Of a stretch of 64,000 nucleotides of DNA, positions 29,448 to 36,150 are shown piece by piece. The stretch is from JACQGZ01 sp036004665 (GTDB taxonomy: Bacteria; Sysuimicrobiota; Sysuimicrobiia; Sysuimicrobiales; Humicultoraceae). Each line of letters starts with the position of its first letter. Position 1 is the first letter of the stretch. The stretch is from assembly GCA_036004665.1 (NCBI GenBank), contig DASYRG010000094.1:33893-97892 (forward strand). Direction: 5' to 3'. A program made the translations under genes and the position numbers. The notes beneath the pieces are model-generated. The model searched no databases, had not been told where the DNA came from, and saw nothing but the letters and a program-made list of their open reading frames with translations.

Positions 29448-29467
29448 GGCATCAGTCCTCAGTTACG

Positions 29468-29485
29468 GGCGGAGAATCCTCCGCC
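29468..29485 (-). terminator. Small hairpin between sepF and mtnA
   Basis: GGCGGAG and CTCCGCC form a perfect 7-bp stem with a 4-base loop (AATC on the plus strand), 21 bases before the mtnA start. No T-run follows, so it may be an attenuator or processing hairpin rather than a full terminator. Confidence 0.4.
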
Positions 29486-29535
29486 ATTATCCCTGCGGGA
29501 GGGGCGGGGTCGCAAGCCGGGGCGGAGGAGGGCGT

Positions 29536-29937
29536 CTACTCGATCGGAAAGAGGGGTGCGCGTTCGGGCGGCGTCAGTTCCGCGGTGATGGTCACGTTGC
29601 TCGGCGCGAAGAGGAACATCTCCTCTCCGACGCGCTGGAGGTGTCCGTCCAACGCATAAGTCGCGCCGCTGAGGAAGTCCACGATCCGGCGGGCCTGGTC
29701 GACCTCGACGCCGCGCAGGTTGACGACGACGGGGCGGCGGGACTTGACGAAGTCCGCCCCGCGGCGCGCGTCCTCAATCGAGGCGGTCTCCAGGACGACG
29801 ATCTCCCACTGGCGCTGGGCGTGTAGGTTGAAGACCGGTGAGCGTCTGGCCGGCGCCGGCTCCAGCGGCTCGGCGCCGTCCTCCTCAGGCTCATCGCTAA
29901 ACCCGAGAAAGGTCATCAGGCGGTCCATCGCACCCAC
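29536..29937 (-). CDS. sepF: Cell division protein SepF
   Basis: 133 residues. An N-terminal amphipathic membrane-targeting helix (MDRLMTFLGF) and a short acidic linker lead to the SepF core (residues about 45-125): VFNLHAQRQWEIVVLET, DARRGADFVKSRRPVVVNL, QARRIVDFLSGATYAL, EEMFLFAPSNVTI. SepF links FtsZ filaments to the membrane in Gram-positives, Cyanobacteria and relatives. GTG 29937 lies seven bases after GGAGGG. It belongs to the pgeF-yggS-sepF set typical of ylmD-E-F loci. Confidence 0.95.
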   Translation of the reverse strand: MGAMDRLMTFLGFSDEPEEDGAEPLEPAPARRSPVFNLHAQRQWEIVVLETASIEDARRGADFVKSRRPVVVNLRGVEVDQARRIVDFLSGATYALDGHLQRVGEEMFLFAPSNVTITAELTPPERAPLFPIE

Positions 29938-30132
29938 AGAGCATCCCTCCTAGCTCTCCCCTCCCTCCCCGGAACCTGTGCTCCCTGATGCCTCCTTTGC
30001 CGTCGGCAACTCGGATACCTTTTTCACGGACTGGAAACCCCGGCCGACGGATTCCTGACTACCGTCGTCCGCGCTGAAACCGAAGGGAGCGGGCTTCCAC
30101 CCGCCCCTCTCAATAAACTCCTGCAGCGTGGG

Positions 30133-30504
30133 TTATTTGGCTGATTGGTCATCCTGAAAGACACCGAAGAGGTTGCCGTCTGTGTCCATGCACATGGCGA
30201 AGTAGCCGACTCCGGGGATAGGCGCCTTCGGGGTGATGATTCTGCCCCCATTCCGCGTGACATCTTCGGTCGTCTCGACGATGGACGTCACGCCGATCGA
30301 GTTCACCAGGGCGGGGTTTTGCTCCGTGCGCTTGGAGAGGCCCCCGTCGATCCCCGGCTCGGGCGCCTCGCCCGTCGTGATCAGCCAGTACTCCTGCTCG
30401 CCTCCTTCGTACTTCCGGAATTTCCAGCCGAACACCTCCCCGTAGAACGCCTTCGCGCGATCCAGGTCGTCGGCGACCATATCAAAATGCACGACTCGGG
30501 CCAT
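30133..30504 (-). CDS. VOC (glyoxalase/dioxygenase superfamily) protein
   Basis: 123 residues with the VOC fold: ARVVHFDMVADDLDRAKAFYGEVFGW opens the first half-module, and GVGYFAMCMDTDGNLFGVFQ closes the second. Metal-ligand candidates are the first His and a late residue. Members range from glyoxalases to antibiotic-binding proteins, so no substrate can be given. It lies between yggS and sepF, interrupting their usual adjacency. ATG 30504 follows GGGAGGGAA. Confidence 0.88.
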   Translation of the reverse strand: MARVVHFDMVADDLDRAKAFYGEVFGWKFRKYEGGEQEYWLITTGEAPEPGIDGGLSKRTEQNPALVNSIGVTSIVETTEDVTRNGGRIITPKAPIPGVGYFAMCMDTDGNLFGVFQDDQSAK

Positions 30505-30594
30505 GAGTTCCCTCCCTGTTCTTTGATGTGTGGGTTGTCCGCGGTTTCCACTTTGTGGCTCCGAACACCTTCCGAAGGGTCACAGCGCTGGTTT

Positions 30595-30622
30595 GGGCCT
30601 CACGTACGTGGGGCGTGAGCCC
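30595..30622 (-). terminator. Imperfect hairpin downstream of yggS
   Basis: GGGC(C)TCACG and CGTGAGCCC pair with a one-base bulge and a short loop, starting 15 bases after the yggS stop. No T-run follows; weak intrinsic terminator candidate. Confidence 0.35.
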
Positions 30623-30636
30623 GCTTCGTTCGGTGG

Positions 30637-31353
30637 TCATGGTGTCGGCCGCTCGCAGAAGAGCGCCCGACCCACCCGGATCAGGGTCGCACCTTCCTCG
30701 ATCGCCACTTCGAAGTCATCGCTCATGCCCATGGAGAGGTGGCCGGCCTCCGGCGCCTCCTCCCGCAGCGCCTCCCCGAGGCGGCGCAGCTGACGGAAGA
30801 TCGGTCGCACCTCCTCCGGATCGCGGACCAGCGGTGCAATGGTCATCAGACCCTCCAGCCGCAGCCCGGCCAGCCGCTGCAGCCGGCGCGCCGCCGGGAG
30901 CACCTCCGCGGGCGCGAATCCGCGCTTGCCCGGCTCACGGGCCACGTTCACCTGGAGCAGCACCGGCACCGACCGGCCCTGCGTCTCCCCGCGACCCGCC
31001 AGCGTCTCGGCCAGCGCCGGGGAGTCCACGGAGTGGATGAGGGCAAAGACCCCCGCAGCGCGGCGCGCCTTGTTGCGCTGCAGATGCCCGACCAGATGCC
31101 AGCGAATCGCCTCGGCATCCAGCGCGACGATCTTGGGGAGGGCTTCCTGCAGGCGGCTCTCGCCGAAGTCGGCCACCCCGAGTGCCGCAGCGGCGTGGAT
31201 GCGCTCCGCCGGCACGCCTTTGGTCACAACCACGAGAGCGATGTCCTCCGGACTGCGGCCGGCGCGCTCCGCGGCGGCGCGGATCCGCCCGCGGACGGCG
31301 TCGAGGCGTGCGTTCAGAGTCTCTACCGACGACTCCACGTGAATCGCGCCCAC
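30637..31353 (-). CDS. yggS: YggS family PLP homeostasis protein
   Basis: 238 residues. The PLP-binding Lys is in VVVTKGVPAERI, followed by FGESRLQEALPK, WHLVGHLQRNKAR, VNVAREPGKRGF, LMTIAPL and HLSMGMSDDFEVAIEEGATLIRVGRALF. It binds pyridoxal phosphate as a monomer and balances PLP and amino-acid pools, with no known catalysis. GTG 31353 is the family-consistent start. It lies inside the tail of an HNH-endonuclease relic, showing that the relic has landed directly against yggS. Confidence 0.95.
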   Translation of the reverse strand: MGAIHVESSVETLNARLDAVRGRIRAAAERAGRSPEDIALVVVTKGVPAERIHAAAALGVADFGESRLQEALPKIVALDAEAIRWHLVGHLQRNKARRAAGVFALIHSVDSPALAETLAGRGETQGRSVPVLLQVNVAREPGKRGFAPAEVLPAARRLQRLAGLRLEGLMTIAPLVRDPEEVRPIFRQLRRLGEALREEAPEAGHLSMGMSDDFEVAIEEGATLIRVGRALFCERPTP

Positions 31354-31913
31354 CGTAGATTCTCAACCGTCTCGGCGCTCGCCGTGAGCTGCACTCTGAA
31401 TCGCTGCGGCGCCAACGGGGTGACGACGGCGGGTCGCGCGCGAGACGTCCCGGGGGTTGGAGGGAGCAGATTCGGCGGGGTGGAGGTCGAAATCGGTCCG
31501 GACCGAGTTGCCATGACACTTTCCCCAGGCGCACCGCCTGTTCTCTTACTGGCCGCGTCGAGGCTGATCGTGAGATCAGGTGGGATCGACGCAACGGCGT
31601 GCCCCACGGTCGGCAGCCGGCGAACCGAGGCGGGGACGGGGGGCTGAGGGCGCAGCCGCGCCACGAGCTCCTCGACGCGCGCGGCCTCGATGCGCCCGTA
31701 GGCCGCGTGCTCGGAGAGGTGGAGCACCTGCGTGCAATAGGTAAAGGGCGATGAGAACCCTTCAGCGAGGTAGAGGCGCCGTTCCTCCAGCTCAGCGAGA
31801 TGCGCAATGAGCACCGCAGTCGCCCGCCGCTCGTCCCGGGCCAGCGACTTCACGCCCGCGAGTAACGCATCATCGGAGAGCCGACCGACGTCGGAGAGTA
31901 CGTTCGGATCCAT
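31323..31913 (-). pseudogene. HNH endonuclease family protein, deleted and truncated relic
   Basis: 196 codons. The first 80 residues (SDDALLAGVKSLARDERRATAVLIAHL, YLAEGFSSPFTYCTQVLHLSEHAAYGRIEAAR) match, from memory, the N-terminal helical domain of an HNH-endonuclease family common in Deltaproteobacteria and uncultured phyla. There the next part is a helix block (ILDLLAEG, LTPENHRELL) that is absent here: EAAR joins directly to VEELVARLRPQPPVPASVR. The segment LAPQRFRVQLTASAETVENLR is again family-like, then the frame runs into yggS and stops. The HNH catalytic domain is missing, so it is probably inactive. Confidence 0.7.
31493..31512 (+). repeat. Copy 1 of a 20-base repeat with a palindromic core
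   Basis: Core TCGGTCCGGACCGA is a perfect palindrome and is followed by GTTGCC. The same 20 bases recur at 32148-32167. This copy lies inside the linker of the HNH relic. Confidence 0.7.
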
Positions 31914-32212
31914 GGCTCATGTATACCATGGCGTTTTTCAGGCCTCACAGAGAGGCCGCCATGCTGCGTCGTTCACCCGACGTCTACGGCGGTCGACCTT
32001 TTCGTCTGAACGCTACGCTCGACAATCCTGGCGGCTCTCGAGCCCCTCCAAGAGCGATGCCTCGGAGGTCTGAGACATCATAAGAAAAGATCGTCACGTC
32101 GCTACTTCGTGGGACTGAAAAACCAGTTGACTACTTCTCAGTCCTACTCGGTCCGGACCGAGTTGCCGCAAATTCAGCACTCCGGTCATCGGTGCGGACC
32201 GAACCGGCAACC
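31914..32212. other. Intergenic, about 300 bases, no gene
   Basis: Lies between the HNH relic and pgeF. It holds a 6-bp hairpin GGCCTC/GAGGCC near 31940, the 18-base palindrome described separately, and no coding signal that I can see. Probably decayed sequence left by the element that carried the HNH gene. Confidence 0.5.
32148..32167 (+). repeat. Copy 2 of the 20-base repeat; 18-base perfect palindrome
   Basis: Here the palindrome extends to ACTCGGTCCGGACCGAGT (32147-32164). It shares 20 bases with 31493-31512. A third, imperfect copy (TCGGTGCGGACCGA, 32189-32202) follows 21 bases later. Confidence 0.7.
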
Positions 32213-32959
32213 TCACCTAATACGGATCAGGGCGCCCATCCTCCCGGTTAGCCGCTCGCGGCGATAGGAGAAGAAGAGGTGGCGGTGGCAGGCGGTGCAA
32301 TAGCTGGAGGACCAGATCTGCTCCGCCGGCACGCCGGCGTCGACCAGGTCCTGACGGTTCGCCTCGGCCAGATCCAGGTGCCAGTGGCCCGGTCGTCCCG
32401 CGCGCAGTATGTCCGCCCGCCAGGGCCATCGCTCGAACGCCGCGGCGACGGGTGCGTCGACCTCGTAGTGACACGCCCCGATCGACGGCCCGAGGGCGAC
32501 GCGCAGATCGGTAGGATGGGTGCCGAAGGCGGTGCGCATCTCCTCGACGGCAGCCGGGGCCGCCCCAGCCGCCGTGCCGCGCCAGCCCGCGTGCACCGCC
32601 CCGACAGCCCCTCCCCGCGAATCCCAGAGCAGGATGGGTACGCAGTCGGCGGCGTGAATCGCCAACACCACCTCGGGGTCGGAGGTGATCAGTCCGTCGG
32701 CGCCCTCCACCTTACGGCCCCGATCGGCCCGGTCGACCACCGCGACGGTGCGGCCGTGGACCTGAGAGGCCTCCACGTGCGCCTCGGGCCCGGCCCTCAG
32801 GGCCGCCAGCGCCCGCCGGCGGTTCTCTGCGACGAGCGCCGGGGCATCGCCGACGCCTCGCCCCAGGTTCAGGCTCTGGAAGGGGGGCTGGCTTACGCCT
32901 CCCAGGCGCGTCGTGAATCCATGGGCCGCGCTCCCGTCGTTTAGCGTGGGCGCCCGCAA
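32213..32959 (-). CDS. pgeF: Peptidoglycan editing factor PgeF (YlmD/YfiH, laccase-domain)
   Basis: About 248 residues from the chosen start. Motifs are HGFTTRLGGVS, NLGRGVGDAPALVAENRR, QVHG, ADGLITSDPEVVLAIHAADCVPIL (Cys of the zinc site), AVHAGWRGTAAG (His), GPSIGACHYEVD (Cys/His) and CTACHRHLFFSYRRE. PgeF/YlmD proteins hydrolyse misincorporated L-Ser from muropeptides or act on purine nucleosides. The start is uncertain: TTG 32959 fits the family length, while the frame is open to 33088 but would overlap phnE. The gene heads the ylmD-ylmE-sepF-like series. Confidence 0.9.
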   Translation of the reverse strand: MRAPTLNDGSAAHGFTTRLGGVSQPPFQSLNLGRGVGDAPALVAENRRRALAALRAGPEAHVEASQVHGRTVAVVDRADRGRKVEGADGLITSDPEVVLAIHAADCVPILLWDSRGGAVGAVHAGWRGTAAGAAPAAVEEMRTAFGTHPTDLRVALGPSIGACHYEVDAPVAAAFERWPWRADILRAGRPGHWHLDLAEANRQDLVDAGVPAEQIWSSSYCTACHRHLFFSYRRERLTGRMGALIRIR

Positions 32960-32994
32960 CAGTGGGACGGCGTCGAGCAGAGCGGACCGTGTCG

Positions 32995-34191
32995 TCAGAT
33001 CACACGCTCGCGGACGGCGGCGCTGAAGTAGTCCATCACCGCGACGACCAGGGTGATCCCCCAGACCGCGGTCGCCGCCGCCTGCCATTGAAACAGGTTG
33101 ATGTACTGGTTGAGGAGGAAGCCCACCCCGCCGCCGCCGACGAAGCCGATGATGGTCGACGCCCGCACGTTGATGTCCCAGCGATAGATGGTGAAGGCGA
33201 TGAACGGCGGCACGATCTGCGGAACGACGGCATACCGAATCACCTGCAGGGCGGAGGCGCCCGTCGCGGTGATGGCTTCGATGGGGCCGGTCTCGATGGA
33301 CTCGATCTGCTCCGAGTAGAGCTTGCCCAGCGAGGCGATCGAGTGCAGGCCGAGGGCGAGCACGCCGGCGAACGGCCCGATCCCCACCCAGACTGCGAAG
33401 ACCACAGCCATGATCAGCGGTTCGATCGAGCGCAGGATGTTCAGGATGGTACGCGTGACGTAGTAGACGACCTTCGCCGCGGCGCTGCGGGCCATCAGGT
33501 TCTTCGCTCCGAGGAAGCTCAACGGCACCGCGAAGAACACGCCCATCGTCGTCCCCATCAGCGCCAGAAAGATGGTCTCGATGATGCGGAAGAAGACGAG
33601 GTTGAGGGTGTTGCTGGGACGCAGCGTCCGCCCCTCCAGCGTCACCTGCGCGAAGAGGGTGTGCTGCTCACCGATCATGTCGGGCACGGTCAGGCTGATC
33701 TCGAACCGGCCCGCGCCGTCCGTGCCGAACTCCGCCGCCTTCGCCGAGGAGCCGGATTGATCTCGCCAGATGATCGTCCCCGGGCGGTTGGGCGCGAAGC
33801 CCTCGCCGCGGACGATCAGCGGGTCGCCCGGGCGGGCGGTCGCCGTGCTCAGGGTCAGGCGCGGCCCGGAGGCAGGGGCGGGCGCAACGGGCTGAGCCGG
33901 AGGCGGGGCGGGCGCGGGCGCCGTGAAACTGAACGGGACCTCCACGCTTTGCAGCCGCGGCGCCCACGTCAGCACGTCGGGACGCAGCAGGTCCCGCACG
34001 AGCGGCTTCACCAGGTAGGCTTTGGTGATCAGATCCCCCACGTTGATATTGGTGATCTGCCAGCCGTAGACGTAGATCACCACGAGGGCTGCCAGCCACA
34101 ACACGATGGCCCAGGGTCGGCCTCGCGGCCGGGGAATGGCCGGCGGGGCGGGAGGCGCGACCGGCGCGGGCTGCGCCGTCTCCTGCGCCAT
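32995..34191 (-). CDS. phnE: Phosphonate-type ABC permease PhnE with Ig-like insert
   Basis: 398 residues, some 120 more than usual. An N-terminal Pro/Ala stretch precedes membrane helix 1 (about 28-46). A Pro/Ala linker (91-108) and a beta-rich IPT/Ig-like module (about 110-198: GDPLIVRGEGFAPNRPGTI, GRFEISLTVPD) follow. The standard permease core comes next (FRIIETIFLALMGT..., LGPFAGVLALGLHSIASLGK with the EAA-like loop EQIESIETGPIEAITATGAS). It forms the channel of a phosphonate/phosphite-type importer with PhnC and PhnD. ATG 34191 overlaps the phnC stop (TGATG). Confidence 0.9.
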   Translation of the reverse strand: MAQETAQPAPVAPPAPPAIPRPRGRPWAIVLWLAALVVIYVYGWQITNINVGDLITKAYLVKPLVRDLLRPDVLTWAPRLQSVEVPFSFTAPAPAPPPAQPVAPAPASGPRLTLSTATARPGDPLIVRGEGFAPNRPGTIIWRDQSGSSAKAAEFGTDGAGRFEISLTVPDMIGEQHTLFAQVTLEGRTLRPSNTLNLVFFRIIETIFLALMGTTMGVFFAVPLSFLGAKNLMARSAAAKVVYYVTRTILNILRSIEPLIMAVVFAVWVGIGPFAGVLALGLHSIASLGKLYSEQIESIETGPIEAITATGASALQVIRYAVVPQIVPPFIAFTIYRWDINVRASTIIGFVGGGGVGFLLNQYINLFQWQAAATAVWGITLVVAVMDYFSAAVRERVI

Positions 34192-34961
34192 CAGGCGATC
34201 TCCACCTCCACCGCCTCCTCGCCATAGATCGCCTTGAAGCGGGCCTCGTCGATGTCCGCCGGCAGACCGGTGAAGACGACTCGGCCGCCCTTCAGGGCGA
34301 TGATTCGAGTGCCGTAGCGGCGGGCGAGGCTGAGGAAGTGCAAGCTGCAGAGGACGGTGATGCCGTCATTCCGGTTCAGATCTTCGACGTGGCGCAGCAC
34401 CGAGTGGGAGGTCGCCGGATCCAGGCTGGCCACCGGCTCGTCCGCCAGGATGAGGCGGGGCTCCTGCATCAACGCCCGGGCGATGCCGACCCGCTGCTGC
34501 TGGCCGCCGCTGAGCGCGTCGGCCCGGTTGTGGGCCTTCTCCGGGATGCCCACGCGCGTCAGGTTCTCCATCGCCCGCCGCCGGAGGTCGCGCGGAAAGT
34601 AGTTGGTCATCGCCCACCCCGGCGGCACGTAGCCCAGGCGCCCGGAGAGGACGTTCGTCAGCACGGAGGAGCGCTTCACCAGGTTGAACTGCTGGAAGAT
34701 CATGCCGATCTGCCGGCGGAGCGCCCGCAGCTCCTTGGGGCGGAGCGCGGTCACTTCCACGTCGTCCAGGAAGATCTTGCCGGAGGTGGGCTCGATTAGC
34801 CGGTTGATGCAGCGCATCAGGGTGGACTTCCCTGAGCCCGACAGGCCGATGATCACCAGGAAGTCGCCCGGGCGCACCTCAAAACTCACATCGTCCAGCG
34901 CCCGAGTGCCGTCGGGGAAGACCTTCGTCAGGTGCTCGACCCGGACCGCCGCCCCAGCCAT
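34191..34961 (-). CDS. phnC: Phosphonate-type ABC transporter ATP-binding protein
   Basis: 256 residues. Walker A GLSGSGKST (about 38-46), Q-loop QQFN, signature LSGGQQQRVGIARAL, Walker B LILADEPVASLDP, H-loop LHF. The close match to PhnC, the neighbouring phnE and the upstream PhnD-like binding protein define an importer for phosphonate or phosphite. No phosphonate-degrading genes lie nearby. It overlaps phnE by one base and starts 77 bases after phnD. Confidence 0.94.
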   Translation of the reverse strand: MAGAAVRVEHLTKVFPDGTRALDDVSFEVRPGDFLVIIGLSGSGKSTLMRCINRLIEPTSGKIFLDDVEVTALRPKELRALRRQIGMIFQQFNLVKRSSVLTNVLSGRLGYVPPGWAMTNYFPRDLRRRAMENLTRVGIPEKAHNRADALSGGQQQRVGIARALMQEPRLILADEPVASLDPATSHSVLRHVEDLNRNDGITVLCSLHFLSLARRYGTRIIALKGGRVVFTGLPADIDEARFKAIYGEEAVEVEIA

Positions 34962-35038
34962 GCCGCCCCCACACGTGCGCAGGGGAGGGTGACCGCTCCT
35001 CCCCTCCCCGCGCTATCGTCTGTTGTCGAAATCGCGTC

Positions 35039-36010
35039 CTAACGCACGATCTTGGTCAGATCCAGCCCGAGCTCCTTGACCGCATCGCGGATGGGGTTGA
35101 AGAACGCGTCCAGGCTCGGCACCAGGCGGGGATCGACCTTGTAGGTCTTGATCAAGGCATCGTAGTCCGCGTAGCCCTGGTGCTGGTAGAGGGCGAAGAC
35201 CGCTTCCTTGCCCGGCGCGGTCTGGGCGATGCGGAACATCGCCTTGATGATCTTCTGCTTCACCTCTTCAGACACTTCCTTGCGGAAGCTGATCGTGTCA
35301 TTGGGGATGTAGCCGATCGTCGGCGGCTTCACGTATTCCAGGATCGCCACCTTCTGGTTCACGTCCGGGAACTGCCGCGCCACCAGCGTGCGGGCGTCGC
35401 TGGCGAACTCGTCGCCGAAGGTCGCCCCGGCGTCCACGCTGCCCTGGTAGATGGCGACGACGACGCGGTCGTGCCCGCCGGCAAAGACCGTCTGGCCGAA
35501 GAAGCGCTCGGGGTCAAACCCCTTTCGCTTGATGTAGAGCGCCGGCCAGAGGTAGTTCGAGGTGGACGCGGGGTCGCCGAAGGCGAAGCGCCGGCCACGC
35601 AGGTCGGCCAGGCTCTTCGCGCCCAGGTCGGCGCGCACGAGGATCTGGGAACCGTAGAACGGCCGGTCGGCCCGCACGGCGATCAACCCCACCTCCGCGC
35701 CGCAGCGGGCGTTGCCCAGCACGTATGCGAGGGGCGCCAGCCAGGCGATGTGCACCCGTCCCGCGCAGAGCGCCTCGATGGTGGCGGCGTAGTTTGTGGG
35801 CACCGTCGCCTCGATGCTGTAGCCGGTCGCCACCTCGAGCATGCGGGCGACTGTCGAGCCGCTGGTCAGGACCCGCTGGGCGTCCAGCGACGGGACGAAG
35901 GCCATCACCAGCCGGGTCTGCCCGGTGCTCGGCGCGGCCTGCAGCGCCACCATCGTGCTGACCACCGTGAGACTGAGGAGCAGCCATGCCAACGCGCGAA
36001 ATTGCTTCAC
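35039..36010 (-). CDS. phnD: Phosphonate-type ABC substrate-binding protein
   Basis: About 323 residues. The GTG at 36010 is placed after AAAGGGGGG and starts a signal peptide (VKQFRALAWLLLSLTVVSTMVALQ). The mature part has VMAFVPSLDAQRVL, the pattern TNYAATIEALCAGRVHIAWLAPLAYV (oxyanion-binding helix region), and the C-terminal PhnD-like stretch. It captures phosphonate or related oxyanions outside the membrane. An in-frame extension to 36109 gives no signal peptide and is unlikely to be used. First gene of the phnD-C-E set. Confidence 0.92.
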   Translation of the reverse strand: MKQFRALAWLLLSLTVVSTMVALQAAPSTGQTRLVMAFVPSLDAQRVLTSGSTVARMLEVATGYSIEATVPTNYAATIEALCAGRVHIAWLAPLAYVLGNARCGAEVGLIAVRADRPFYGSQILVRADLGAKSLADLRGRRFAFGDPASTSNYLWPALYIKRKGFDPERFFGQTVFAGGHDRVVVAIYQGSVDAGATFGDEFASDARTLVARQFPDVNQKVAILEYVKPPTIGYIPNDTISFRKEVSEEVKQKIIKAMFRIAQTAPGKEAVFALYQHQGYADYDALIKTYKVDPRLVPSLDAFFNPIRDAVKELGLDLTKIVR

Positions 36011-36094
36011 CGTACCCCCCCTTTGATAACTCCCGGAAGCCCACTCTTTCACCTCAACGATAGCCGAGGGGGGCTCCTCCGGCAACCGAAACGG

Positions 36095-36125
36095 CGGCGG
36101 CCCCGCCACGCGCGCGGGGCCGCCG
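36095..36125 (-). terminator. Strong GC hairpin after nrdJ
   Basis: Perfect 11-bp inverted repeat CGGCGGCCCCG / CGGGGCCGCCG with a 9-base loop, 26 bases beyond the nrdJ stop codon. On the minus strand a short GTTTCGG follows; likely intrinsic-type terminator separating nrdRJ from phnDCE. Confidence 0.65.
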
Positions 36126-36150
36126 GGGGCGGAGTGCGCCCAGCGTCAGT

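Noticed and set aside
32960..33088. Longer pgeF starting at 33088
   Set aside because: Would overlap phnE by almost 100 bases and adds residues not found in the family.
36011..36109. N-terminal extension of phnD
   Set aside because: Masks an obvious signal peptide that begins at GTG 36010 with a strong ribosome site.
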